Source: Nocardioides islandensis (GTDB lineage Bacteria; Actinomycetota; Actinomycetes; Propionibacteriales; Nocardioidaceae). From it: a DNA stretch of 64,000 bases. The number at the start of each line of letters is the position of its first letter. The first letter of the stretch is position 1. Both the position numbers and the translations under genes were made by a program. The notes beneath the pieces are model-generated. The model did no database searches. It was not told where the DNA came from and saw nothing but the letters and a program-made list of their open reading frames with translations. Below, piece after piece: positions 44,133 to 51,977 of the stretch. The stretch lies in assembly GCF_015352455.1 (NCBI RefSeq), contig NZ_JADKPN010000001.1:310001-374000 (forward strand), read 5' to 3'.

Positions 44133-45423
44133 GTCTCGACCGCCTCGGACCTGGCTCAAGACCGCATCGATCCCCCTGGTGGCCGTCCTGGGGGCGCTCG
44201 CGCTCCTCGTCCCGCTCGTCGCGGGCGACGGCGATCCGGCCGGCGCCGTGCAGCAGGCGGCCCAGAAGCGCACGTTCGGCATCCCGGCCCCCCTGCTCTG
44301 GTCGCGCGCGTTCGCCGACCCCACCGTCGTCGACGCCCGCGTCGGCCTCGTCGGAGCCGCCACCGCTCCCAACCTCAACATCGCCCGCGCCCAGCCGGGC
44401 TCGGTGTACTTCCACGTCATCGGTACGCCGGCCCTCACCCGCCGCCCGAGCTGGGCGACGTCCGCGGAGCTGTGGGCCCCCGACATCCAGCGCGCGCCGG
44501 GCGGCTGGCTGATGTACTTCGCCGCACCGATCCCCGGCGCCGACATCAACTCCCGCTGCATCGGCGTGGCGGTCTCGAAGAAGGCGTTCGGCCCCTACAC
44601 GCCCGTCGGCAACGCGCCCCTCGTGTGCCCGGTCGTGCCGGGCGTCCCGCGCGCCGGCGACACCCCGCCGACGCGCGTGACGGGCATCGAGTCCAGCACG
44701 GTCGGGGTCATCGACCCCTCGGCGTTCACGGGCAACAACGGCCAGCGCTTCCTCGTCTACCGCACCCTGGGCCAGCCGTCCTCGATCCGTCTCGTCAAGC
44801 TGTCCCAGCGCGGGCGCCGGATCCAGCAGGGCCAGACGAGCATGCTCCTGACCTCCAACGAGGGCATCGAGGAGAACCCCGTCATCACCCAGCAGGGCAC
44901 CAAGTGGGTGATGTTCACGTCCGTCGGCTGGTTCGGGCGATGCGGGTACCGGACGTTCTGGCGCAAGTCGCCCGACTTCCGCGACTGGTCGCGCGCGACG
45001 CCCAAGCTGCTGCTGTCGACGGCGAACAACCTGTGCGGGCCGGGCGGCGCGGACGTCGTCCGCCGCCGCGACGGCTCCACGCAGCTCTACTTCCACGCCT
45101 GGACCTGCTACCGCGAGCAGTACCCGTGCCCGCCGGACTGGAACAAGGACCACCCCAAGAAGCGGCGCGGGGTGCGGGCGCTGTACGGCGTGAACATCAT
45201 CTGGTCCGCGGCCGGCCGGCCCTACCTCGGCGGCTGGGTCGCCGGGCTCCTCCCGCCGCCACCTCCCCCGACGCCCACACCGACGCCCACACCGACGGTG
45301 ACCGGGTCGCCGACGTCGTCCACCTCGGCACCGACCTCCCCGCCGACGTCCGTCCCGACCTCCGTCCCCACGTCGGTGCCCACCTCCGTCCCCACGTCGG
45401 TGCCCACGTCGGGCGGTACCTGA
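44131..45423 (+). CDS. Secreted GH43-like beta-propeller protein
   Basis: A 430-residue protein with a signal or anchor segment (about 13-33) and a five-bladed propeller resembling glycoside hydrolase family 43. Landmarks are L-W-A-P-D-I near residue 112, I-D-P-S-A-F near 192 and E-E-N-P-V-I near 250. Those fit the Asp-Asp-Glu catalytic set of arabinan/xylan-acting enzymes. A C-terminal tail of Pro/Thr repeats (S-V-P-T repeated five times) is typical of cell-wall-spanning linkers. Substrate uncertain. It ends sharing two bases with the next gene's start. Confidence 0.75.
   Translation: MSRPPRTWLKTASIPLVAVLGALALLVPLVAGDGDPAGAVQQAAQKRTFGIPAPLLWSRAFADPTVVDARVGLVGAATAPNLNIARAQPGSVYFHVIGTPALTRRPSWATSAELWAPDIQRAPGGWLMYFAAPIPGADINSRCIGVAVSKKAFGPYTPVGNAPLVCPVVPGVPRAGDTPPTRVTGIESSTVGVIDPSAFTGNNGQRFLVYRTLGQPSSIRLVKLSQRGRRIQQGQTSMLLTSNEGIEENPVITQQGTKWVMFTSVGWFGRCGYRTFWRKSPDFRDWSRATPKLLLSTANNLCGPGGADVVRRRDGSTQLYFHAWTCYREQYPCPPDWNKDHPKKRRGVRALYGVNIIWSAAGRPYLGGWVAGLLPPPPPPTPTPTPTPTVTGSPTSSTSAPTSPPTSVPTSVPTSVPTSVPTSVPTSGGT
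45346..45405 (+). repeat. 12-bp tandem repeat coding for the Thr-Ser-Val-Pro tail
   Basis: Five in-frame 12-bp units, alternating ACCTCCGTCCCC and ACGTCGGTGCCC types, encode the T-S-V-P tail of the GH43-like protein. Copy number is probably variable between strains. Confidence 0.75.
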
Positions 45424-45797
45424 TGAACCGCGCCTGGGCGACTGCGATCGCTGCGGATGCCGCGGTGGTCCTGCTGTTCGCCGTCGTCGGCCGCTCCAGC
45501 CACGACGAGGGTCTGACCCTGGTCGGCGTCGCCCGGACGGCGTGGCCCTTCCTGGCCGGTGCGGCGGTGGGGCTGGGGCTCGCGGCGTTCGCCCACGACG
45601 ACCCGCGCAGCAACCGAGCCGGGATCCGGGTGTGGCTGCTGACGCTGGCGGTCGGCATGGTGCTCCGCCGGCTGACGGACGCGGGCACGGCGGCGTCGTT
45701 CGTGGTCGTCGCGACGGTCGTGCTGGGCGTGCTGTTCCTGGGCTGGCGGTTCGTCGCTCGCGTCCGGCGGTGGACACGGCCGTTCAGGAGGAGCTGA
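45423..45797 (+). CDS. DUF3054 family membrane protein
   Basis: A 124-residue protein with four hydrophobic helices (about 5-24, 37-56, 70-84, 90-110) and a basic tail. It contains the DUF3054 pattern: D-A-A-V-V-L-L-F-A-V-V-G-R-x-S-H near residue 11. The ATG overlaps the stop codon of the GH43-like gene (TGATG), so it is coupled. Function unknown. Its 3' end overlaps the convergent glutathionyl-type reductase by 14 bp. Confidence 0.8.
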   Translation: MNRAWATAIAADAAVVLLFAVVGRSSHDEGLTLVGVARTAWPFLAGAAVGLGLAAFAHDDPRSNRAGIRVWLLTLAVGMVLRRLTDAGTAASFVVVATVVLGVLFLGWRFVARVRRWTRPFRRS

Positions 45798-46731
45798 GCG
45801 CCTCACGACCGTGCGGCGTGCGCCAGCCGGCCGGGTCCGGGCCCTTCGGCACGATGCCGGTCGGGTTGATGTCCTCGTGCACGCGGTAGTAGTGCTGCTT
45901 GATCTGCGCGAAGTTGGTGTTGTCGCCGAACCCGGGGGTCTGGAAGAGGTCGCGCGCGTAGCCCCACAGCGCCGGCATCTCGGTCAGCTTGTTGCGGTTG
46001 CACTTGAAGTGCCCGTGGTACACCGCGTCGAACCGGGCCAGCGTGGTGAACAGGCGGACGTCGGCCTCGGTGATGGTCGCGCCCATCAGGTACCGCCGGC
46101 CGGCGAGCCGCTCCTCCAGCCAGTCGAGGGCGGCGAACAGCCGGTCGTACGCCTCCTCGTAGGACGACTGCGACCCGGCGAACCCGCAGCGGTAGACGCC
46201 GTTGTTGACGTCGTCGTACACGCGCTGCATCACCTCCTCCATCTCGTCACGGACGTCGTCCGGCCACAGGTCGGGCGCGTCGTCGCGGTGGAAGTCCTGC
46301 CACTCGAAGAAGAGGTCGTGGGTGATCTGGGGGAAGTCGTTGGTGACGACCTGGCCGGACGCGACGTCGACCATCGCGGGCACCGTGACGCCCTTGTCGT
46401 ACGCCGGGAAGCGGCGCTCGTAGGCGTCCTTGAGGAAGTGGATGCCGAGGACCGGGTCCTTCGCGCCGAGGTCGAGGTCGAAGGTCCAGCTGCGCTCGTC
46501 GTGGACGGGCGCGGCCAGGCCCAGGGAGATGACGTCCTGCAGGCCGAGCAGCTGCCGCACGATGATCGACCGCGTCGCCCACGGGCACGCCTTGGCGGCG
46601 ACCAGCCGGTAGGTGTCCGGCCGTACCTGCCAGCCGTCCCGGCCGTCGCGGGTGATGCGGTCGGGGATGTAGTCGGTGTCGCGCTCGAACGAGTCGTCCT
46701 CGACGTACGCCTGTGCCGATGCCGGGGCCAT
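45784..46731 (-). CDS. Glutathionyl-hydroquinone reductase-type GST (YqjG/ECM4-like)
   Basis: A 315-residue xi-class transferase. The thioredoxin-fold half shows A-C-P-W-A-T-R near residue 48, the redox Cys of the family, and the helical half carries a conserved Y-R-C-G-F-A near 185. In E. coli this enzyme reduces glutathionyl-hydroquinones; actinobacteria make mycothiol, so the thiol substrate is likely mycothiol (inference). Monocistronic, convergent with the DUF3054 gene. Confidence 0.88.
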   Translation of the reverse strand: MAPASAQAYVEDDSFERDTDYIPDRITRDGRDGWQVRPDTYRLVAAKACPWATRSIIVRQLLGLQDVISLGLAAPVHDERSWTFDLDLGAKDPVLGIHFLKDAYERRFPAYDKGVTVPAMVDVASGQVVTNDFPQITHDLFFEWQDFHRDDAPDLWPDDVRDEMEEVMQRVYDDVNNGVYRCGFAGSQSSYEEAYDRLFAALDWLEERLAGRRYLMGATITEADVRLFTTLARFDAVYHGHFKCNRNKLTEMPALWGYARDLFQTPGFGDNTNFAQIKQHYYRVHEDINPTGIVPKGPDPAGWRTPHGREALSSS

Positions 46732-46762
46732 GGGTCCTCCCGAGATGGTCCGAACCTCGACG

Positions 46763-47848
46763 CTACCCGCGTGAGCCGGTCACCCACTCCCCCACGAGGG
46801 TGACCAGGCGGTCGTTCGCCTCGTCCTCGGCGATCGTCACGCGGGCGCCCTCGCCGGCGAACGGCCGGACCACGATGCCGACCTCGTCGGCGGCCTGCGC
46901 GAACTCCAGGGTGCGCTCGCCGAGCTCGAACCAGACGAAGTTGCCCTGCGGCTCCGGGACCGTCCAGCCGGCCTCGGCGAGCCCGGTGACGACGCGGTCG
47001 CGCTCCTTGACCAGCGCCTCGACGCGCTCGAGCAGCTCGGGCTCGCGTTCGAGGCTGGCCACGGCCGCGGCCTGCGCGACCGCCGAGACGCCGAACGGGA
47101 GCGAGACCGCGCGCAGCGCGCCGGCCAGGGGCGCCGGGCCGACGGCGTACCCGACGCGGAACCCGGCCAGCCCGTAGGCCTTCGAGAACGTGCGGGTGAG
47201 CAGCACGTTGTCGTGGGCCGAGTACGTCGCGACGCCGTCGACCGGGTCGGTCATCCGCACGAACTCGACGTACGCCTCGTCGACCACGACCAGCACGTGC
47301 GGCGGCACCTTGGCCAGGAACGCGTCGAGCTCGGCCTGGGTGACGGCCGGGCCGGTGGGGTTGTTGGGCGTGCACACGAGCACGACCTTGGTGCGCTCGG
47401 TGATCGCCGCGGCCATCGCGTCCAGGTCGTGCCGGCCGTCGGCGAGGACCGGCACGCGGACCATGCGGGCGGCGGCCGCGGTGACCGCGATCGGGTAGGC
47501 CTCGAAGGACCGCCACGCAAACACGACCTCGTCGTCGGGGTCGCAGAACGCCTGCACCAGCTGGTAGATCAGCGCCACCGACCCGGTCGCCAGCGCGAGG
47601 TGGTCGGTCGGCACGCCGAGCTTGGCCGACAGCGCGTCGTACAGCGCGGTGTTGCCCATGTCGGGGTAGCGGTTCATCGTCTGCACGGCCCCGCACGCCG
47701 CCTCCACCACGCCCGGCAGGGGCGGGTACGGGTTCTCGTTGGACGACAGCTTGTAGGTCGTCAGGTCCGGCCGCGGCACCGGCGGCTTGCCCGCGACGTA
47801 CGGCGGGATCTGGCTCACCGCGGCGCGCGGCTGGGGGCTGCTCGTCAT
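46763..47848 (-). CDS. hisC: Histidinol-phosphate aminotransferase
   Basis: A 361-residue fold-type I PLP aminotransferase. The Schiff-base lysine is in T-R-T-F-S-K-A-Y-G-L near residue 220, with S-S-N-E-N-P-Y near 33 and the phosphate-binding R-V-G-Y-A-V after it. It converts imidazole-acetol phosphate to histidinol phosphate. It stands alone, outside a his operon. A related role as a general aromatic aminotransferase (as in Pat) is possible; S-S-N-E-N-P-Y-P-P-L-P-G also fits Pat, so the assignment between HisC and Pat is not certain. Confidence 0.82.
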   Translation of the reverse strand: MTSSPQPRAAVSQIPPYVAGKPPVPRPDLTTYKLSSNENPYPPLPGVVEAACGAVQTMNRYPDMGNTALYDALSAKLGVPTDHLALATGSVALIYQLVQAFCDPDDEVVFAWRSFEAYPIAVTAAAARMVRVPVLADGRHDLDAMAAAITERTKVVLVCTPNNPTGPAVTQAELDAFLAKVPPHVLVVVDEAYVEFVRMTDPVDGVATYSAHDNVLLTRTFSKAYGLAGFRVGYAVGPAPLAGALRAVSLPFGVSAVAQAAAVASLEREPELLERVEALVKERDRVVTGLAEAGWTVPEPQGNFVWFELGERTLEFAQAADEVGIVVRPFAGEGARVTIAEDEANDRLVTLVGEWVTGSRG

Positions 47849-47876
47849 GCCCTGCAGGCTAGTTCTCCGTGCTCCA

Positions 47877-47925
47877 CCGCTGGTCGAGGAGGTTGCGCAG
47901 CAACCAGGGCGCCTTCCTCGACCTG
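47877..47925 (+). repeat. Copy of the CTGGTCGAGGAGG repeat family
   Basis: CCGCTGGTCGAGGAGG followed by a GGTTGCGCAGCAACC palindrome and then TTCCTCGACC, all in the gap between hisC and the VanZ gene. It is the fourth member of the family that also occurs at 1449, 36243 and 38527. Confidence 0.65.
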
Positions 47926-47930
47926 CGGGG

Positions 47931-48482
47931 TCAGCGCCGGTGGCGCCAGGGCCTGAACACCAGCACCAGCACCAGCCCGACGACCACCCCGATGCCGGCG
48001 CCGGAGACGTTGTCGACCACGTCCGTCACGTCGCAAGCCCGGTCGATGCGCGCCAGCTCGAGCTGGATGAGCTCGATGGCGACGGAGTACGCCGCCAGGC
48101 CGACCAGTCCGAGCGGCACCACCACCCACCCGATGCGCCACCGGCTCGCCGCGAGCACGAGCAGGGCGCCGGCGGGGACGAACAGCACGGTGTTCAGCAG
48201 CCGCTGGCCGGCGGCGAAGACCCAGAACCCGTCCGGCGCCGGGCCGCCGTAGTCCATCGAGCAGCTGGTCGAGCGCCCCTCGGCCGGCACGATCCCGACG
48301 TCCGGGTCGGTCGGCAGCAGGGTGAGGACCGCGATGATCGCCAGCGACCACAAGAACCCCGCGACCGCGAACGCCGTCACCGGCCCGACGCTCCTGCGCA
48401 GCCCCAGTCCGAGCAGCCCGAACACCACTCCCGACGCCCCGATCAGGAGCAGCATCACGTCGATGCCGCCCGCCGGTGCCAT
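47931..48482 (-). CDS. VanZ-like membrane protein
   Basis: A 183-residue protein with five hydrophobic segments, including L-S-L-A-I-I-A-V-L-T-L-L-P-T near residue 50 and the VanZ core with A-I-E-L-I-Q near residue 135 and D-V-V-D-N-V-S-G near 152. VanZ family proteins lie in the membrane; some confer low-level teicoplanin resistance, but most are uncharacterised. It is 10 bp downstream of the amidinohydrolase gene, so the two may be one transcript. Confidence 0.83.
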   Translation of the reverse strand: MAPAGGIDVMLLLIGASGVVFGLLGLGLRRSVGPVTAFAVAGFLWSLAIIAVLTLLPTDPDVGIVPAEGRSTSCSMDYGGPAPDGFWVFAAGQRLLNTVLFVPAGALLVLAASRWRIGWVVVPLGLVGLAAYSVAIELIQLELARIDRACDVTDVVDNVSGAGIGVVVGLVLVLVFRPWRHRR

Positions 48483-48492
48483 GGCGGCGAGG

Positions 48493-49413
48493 TTACTGGC
48501 GGGGTAGCACGACCTCGCCGGAAGGGAGGAGGGGGAGGTCGCGGCCGAGGCGGACGTCGATGGGGTTGGTCAGGCAGCGGATCGAGCCGCCCCCGAGGTG
48601 GAACTGGGAGAGGTCGAGCTGGGCGACGGTGAAGCCCCACTCCTCGAGCCGGGCGACGATGCGGGCGTTCGACCCGTCGGCGGTCGCGGGCATCAGGACC
48701 GTCGAGCCGACCACGATCGAGTTGGCGGCGAACGTGGTCAGCGCCTCCTCCTCGGTGATGACGAGCGGCTCCGGCACCAGGGCCAGCAGCGCCGCGGCCG
48801 ACTCCTCGTCGAACGCCGACGGGCAGACGATCGCGCGCCGGTCGTCGAGCGGGCAGAAGGCGAGGTCGAGGTGGTACATGCCCGGGTGCGTGATGCGCAG
48901 GCCCCGGACCCGGACGGACAGCTCGGTGGCCAGCGCCTTGAGGCCGAGCTCGTCGGTGCGCGGGCCGTACCCGACGACCAGCGCGTCCCCCCACGCGAAG
49001 GCGTCGCCCGCCTCGAGGTGCGCGCCGATGCCCTCGCGGCCGACGTAGGACACCGAGAAGCCGCGGCCGGCGAACCAGGCGGCGGCCGTGGAGGTCTCCA
49101 TCCGGCGCTCGGCGTACCTCATGTGCGACATCACCGCGTGACCGGCCGACGACGACACGAGTGGGCCCTCGGGGCGTTCGACGACGAAGCCGAGGTTCAT
49201 CGCGTAGACCATGTCCGGGGCGTCCCCGCGCTGCTCGATCACCTCTACCCCGGCGCCGGCGGCGCGCATCGCGGCGACCAGGCCGTCCCACTGCTCGCGG
49301 GTCAGGGCGGGATCCGGCTGCTGGGAGAGGTCCATGAACGGGTTGATCTGGTAGTCGACCCGGAAATGGTCGGGACGCACCATCACGTAGCGACGACCCC
49401 ACGACAGCTCCAC
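48493..49413 (-). CDS. Dimethylarginine dimethylaminohydrolase-type amidinohydrolase
   Basis: A 306-residue member of the amidinotransferase/DDAH superfamily. The five-bladed barrel has a catalytic His in H-P-G-M-Y-H-L-D near residue 178, and the catalytic Cys is in G-G-S-I-R-C-L-T-N-P near 280. It likely cleaves methylarginines or related guanidines to citrulline and amine. The start chosen is GTG at 49413, 8 bp after GGAGG; a later ATG at V-M-V-R-P is possible. It is divergent from a GntR regulator, across a gap with two TTGTC-n-GACA elements. Confidence 0.82.
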   Translation of the reverse strand: MELSWGRRYVMVRPDHFRVDYQINPFMDLSQQPDPALTREQWDGLVAAMRAAGAGVEVIEQRGDAPDMVYAMNLGFVVERPEGPLVSSSAGHAVMSHMRYAERRMETSTAAAWFAGRGFSVSYVGREGIGAHLEAGDAFAWGDALVVGYGPRTDELGLKALATELSVRVRGLRITHPGMYHLDLAFCPLDDRRAIVCPSAFDEESAAALLALVPEPLVITEEEALTTFAANSIVVGSTVLMPATADGSNARIVARLEEWGFTVAQLDLSQFHLGGGSIRCLTNPIDVRLGRDLPLLPSGEVVLPRQ

Positions 49414-49432
49414 CAAGAACACCTCCACGTGA

Positions 49433-49499
49433 TTGTCTGACAACCTGACAAACCAGAGTGTGGCACATGGATGTCCGCGAGACCGAAAGTTGTCAGACA
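49433..49499. promoter_or_regulatory. Two TTGTCnGACA palindromes before the GntR gene
   Basis: TTGTCTGACAA (49433-49443) is a perfect odd palindrome and TTGTCAGACA (49490-49499) a close second. They lie 57 bp apart between the divergent amidinohydrolase and GntR genes. This length and shape suit FadR-subfamily GntR operators; the second ends 8 bp before the regulator's ATG. Confidence 0.65.
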
Positions 49500-49507
49500 C
49501 TGTGTCC

Positions 49508-50221
49508 ATGACGGGGGCCCAGACCATCGGCACGACGAGCGACACGCCCTTCGGCTCGCTCGCCAGCGTCGAGCAGACCTCGACCGTCGACCGGGTCGTC
49601 GAGGAGCTGCGGCGAGCGGTCTTCGAGGGCGATCTGGAGTCCGGTACGCCGCTGCGCGAGGTCGCCCTCGCCGAGTCGCTCGGCGTCTCGCGGCCGACCG
49701 TCCGCGAGGCCCTGACCGTCCTCGTCGCCGAGGGGCTGGCCACCCGCGAGCCGCACCGCGGCGTCTCCGTCGCCACGCCCGACCCCGAGTCCGTCGGCGA
49801 CGTCGCCCGCGCCCGCCGGGTGCTCGAGCTCGCCGGGGTGCGCAGCTGGCCGGACGCCGAGGACGGCGACCGCAAGGCCGTGCGGACCTCGCTCGAGGAG
49901 TACGCCGCGGCGGTGGCCGGCGACGCGTCGTACGAGGAGCTCAACCGCCGGCACCTGGCCATCCACCTGTCCTTCGTCGGCCTCACCGGCTCACCCCGGC
50001 TGGTCGCGATGGCGGCGTCGGTGCACGCCGAGCTGCGGCTCGCGCTGGCCCAGGTCGAGCGCGCCCGGCGCAACGCCAGCGACCAGGTGGCGGCCCACGC
50101 CCTGCTCGTCGAGCTGCTCGAGGCCGGCGACGTCGCCGGCGCCGAGGCCGAGCTCGAGCGGCACCTGGCCGACGGCGAGGCGGCGATCCTGGAACGGCTG
50201 GACCTGCAGCCGGATCAGTAG
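49508..50221 (+). CDS. GntR-family (FadR-type) transcriptional regulator
   Basis: A 237-residue regulator. The winged helix reads L-R-E-V-A-L-A-E-S-L-G-V-S-R-P-T-V-R-E-A-L near residue 55; the C-terminal all-helical FCD domain has three histidines in place to bind metal or ligand (R-R-H-L-A-I-H near 155, H-L-A-D near the end). The ATG at 49508 follows a TTGTC palindrome with little room for a ribosome site. It probably represses the divergent amidinohydrolase and itself. Confidence 0.88.
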   Translation: MTGAQTIGTTSDTPFGSLASVEQTSTVDRVVEELRRAVFEGDLESGTPLREVALAESLGVSRPTVREALTVLVAEGLATREPHRGVSVATPDPESVGDVARARRVLELAGVRSWPDAEDGDRKAVRTSLEEYAAAVAGDASYEELNRRHLAIHLSFVGLTGSPRLVAMAASVHAELRLALAQVERARRNASDQVAAHALLVELLEAGDVAGAEAELERHLADGEAAILERLDLQPDQ

Positions 50222-50230
50222 TCTTCCCGC

Positions 50231-50626
50231 GTGGGATTCATGCGGTTCGTCACCTGGCTGGTCACCAACGCCGTCGCGCTGGCCGTCGCGGCCTGGTTGT
50301 TCGACGGCATCCGGTTCAACGGGCCCTCCCACGGCCAGGCCGAGCTGCAGGAGAAGCTGCTGCCGCTGCTGCTCGTGGCCCTGATCCTCGGCGTGGTGAC
50401 GGCGATCGTGAAACCCGTGCTCACGCTGCTGTCCCTGCCGCTGGTGATCATCACGATCGGGCTGTTCCTCGTGGTGATCAACGCGTTCATGCTCCAGCTC
50501 ACCGCCTGGCTCTCGGACACGTTCGACATCGGCTTCCACGTCGACGGGTTCATGACCGCTCTGGGCGGCGCCGTCGTGATCACGATCGTCACCTGGGGCG
50601 TCAACCAGGTCATCGACGGCAAGTGA
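50231..50626 (+). CDS. Phage holin family 4-type membrane protein
   Basis: A 131-residue protein with four hydrophobic helices (about 6-25, 45-62, 66-88, 105-125) and the G-x-V-T-A-I-V-K-P-V-L-T-L-L-S-L-P central motif of the chromosomal Phage_holin_4_2 (YvlD-like) family. These are housekeeping membrane proteins, not lysis holins, and many are under envelope-stress control. It starts at GTG and overlaps the phosphatase gene by 4 bp, so it begins a three-gene operon. Confidence 0.85.
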   Translation: MGFMRFVTWLVTNAVALAVAAWLFDGIRFNGPSHGQAELQEKLLPLLLVALILGVVTAIVKPVLTLLSLPLVIITIGLFLVVINAFMLQLTAWLSDTFDIGFHVDGFMTALGGAVVITIVTWGVNQVIDGK

Positions 50627-51117
50627 CGCCTCCGTCCCCCCGCGAGCCCGGCCGGTACCGCGTCGAGCTGGTCTGCCTCGGCAACATCTGCCGCTCGCCG
50701 ATGGCGCACGTCGTCCTCGAGGAGCGCCTCGCCGAGGCCGGCCTCGGCGACGTCGTCGAGGTCACCAGCAGCGGCACCGGCGGCTGGCACGTGGGCAACC
50801 GGATGGACCGCCGGGCGGCCGCAACGCTGTCGGCGGCCGGCTACGACCCGAGCCGGCACCGGGCCCGCCAGTACGCCGCGGGCACGGCCGACGACGTCGA
50901 CCTGGTCCTCGCCATGGACCGGGACAACCTCGAGGACCTCGGCGGCGTCTCACCCAGGGTGATGCTCTTCCGCGCCTTCGATCCGGTCGCACGCGGTGGC
51001 GACGTACCGGACCCGTACTACGGTGGGGACGCCGGGTTCGAGGAGGTGTTGTCGATGGTCGAGCGGACTTCGGCGACCCTCGTGGCCGCGATCGCCAGCC
51101 GGCTCGGGCACTCATGA
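50623..51117 (+). CDS. Low-molecular-weight protein tyrosine phosphatase
   Basis: A 164-residue phosphatase. The active-site loop V-C-L-G-N-I-C-R-S-P (C-x5-R) is near residue 18, and the general-acid Asp is in V-P-D-P-Y-Y-G near 130. It starts at a GTG overlapping the holin-like gene and ends overlapping the kinase gene (ATGA). In bacteria such phosphatases can remove phosphate from protein-bound ribulosamine 5-phosphate; the adjoining fructosamine-kinase-type gene makes that role plausible. Confidence 0.9.
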   Translation: MTPPSPREPGRYRVELVCLGNICRSPMAHVVLEERLAEAGLGDVVEVTSSGTGGWHVGNRMDRRAAATLSAAGYDPSRHRARQYAAGTADDVDLVLAMDRDNLEDLGGVSPRVMLFRAFDPVARGGDVPDPYYGGDAGFEEVLSMVERTSATLVAAIASRLGHS

Positions 51118-51977
51118 CGCGGCAGCCCCTCGTCGCCCGGCACGCCGAGGAGCTCCTCGGCGCGGCCGTGGTCGCCACCGCGCCGGTCGCGGGCGGCGAC
51201 GTCTGCGTCGCCACCAAGCTGCGGCTCTCCGACGGCACGACCGCGCTGATGAAGACCCTCAACAACGCCCCCGACGGCTTCTTCACCGCGGAGGCCGACG
51301 GGCTGGGCTGGCTCGGCTCCGCCGGCGACGGCGCGGTGGCCGTCCCCGAGGTGCTGGCCCACGACGACGGCTGCCTGATCCTGCGCTGGGTCGAGCCGGG
51401 GCGGCCGTCGGCCGACGCGGCCATCGGCTTCGGGCGCGCTCTCGCCGCGACGCACCGGGCCGGCGCCGCGACGTACGGCGCCGAGCGCGACGGCTACATC
51501 GCGCGCCTGCCCCTGCTCAACAAGTCGGCACCGACGTGGGCCGAGTTCTACGGTCAGCGGCGCGTCCTGCCGTACCTCAAGCTGGCCACCGACCGCGGCC
51601 GCATCAGCCCCGACGCGGCCTCACAGGTCGAGGCCGTCGTCGGCCGGCTGGCCGACCTGGTGCCCGAGGAGACGCCGGCGCGCCTGCACGGGGACCTCTG
51701 GAACGGCAACGTGCTCTGGGGCACCGAGCAGCGCGTCTGGGTCATCGACCCCGCGGCATACGGCGGCCACCGCGAGACCGACCTGGCCATGCTGGCCCTC
51801 TTCGGGCTCCCGCACCTGCCGCGCGTGGTCGACGCCTACGAGGAGGTCTCACCGCTGGCCGAGGACTGGCAGGACCGCGTCGGCGTGCACCAGCTGTTCC
51901 CGCTGCTCGTGCACGCGTGCCTGTTCGGGGGCGGGTACGGCGCGCGGGCCGGCGCCGTCGCGGCGCGCTACGCCTAG
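51114..51977 (+). CDS. Fructosamine/ribulosamine kinase family protein
   Basis: A 287-residue kinase of the APH-like fructosamine-3-kinase family. The catalytic loop is L-H-G-D-L-W-N-G-N-V near residue 185 and the metal site V-I-D-P-A-A-Y-G-G near 208; an N-terminal L-M-K-T-L lysine is near 46. It phosphorylates sugar adducts on protein lysines so they detach. The ATG overlaps the phosphatase stop codon. Its last 129 bp overlap the convergent MFS gene. Confidence 0.88.
   Translation: MTRQPLVARHAEELLGAAVVATAPVAGGDVCVATKLRLSDGTTALMKTLNNAPDGFFTAEADGLGWLGSAGDGAVAVPEVLAHDDGCLILRWVEPGRPSADAAIGFGRALAATHRAGAATYGAERDGYIARLPLLNKSAPTWAEFYGQRRVLPYLKLATDRGRISPDAASQVEAVVGRLADLVPEETPARLHGDLWNGNVLWGTEQRVWVIDPAAYGGHRETDLAMLALFGLPHLPRVVDAYEEVSPLAEDWQDRVGVHQLFPLLVHACLFGGGYGARAGAVAARYA

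Noticed and set aside
45346..45405. CRISPR-like or mobile repeat
   Set aside because: The 12-bp units are in frame and encode a Thr-Ser-Val-Pro tail; there are no spacers.
50231..50626. Prophage remnant, because of a holin-family protein
   Set aside because: This holin family is a common chromosomal membrane protein, and no other phage gene is near.
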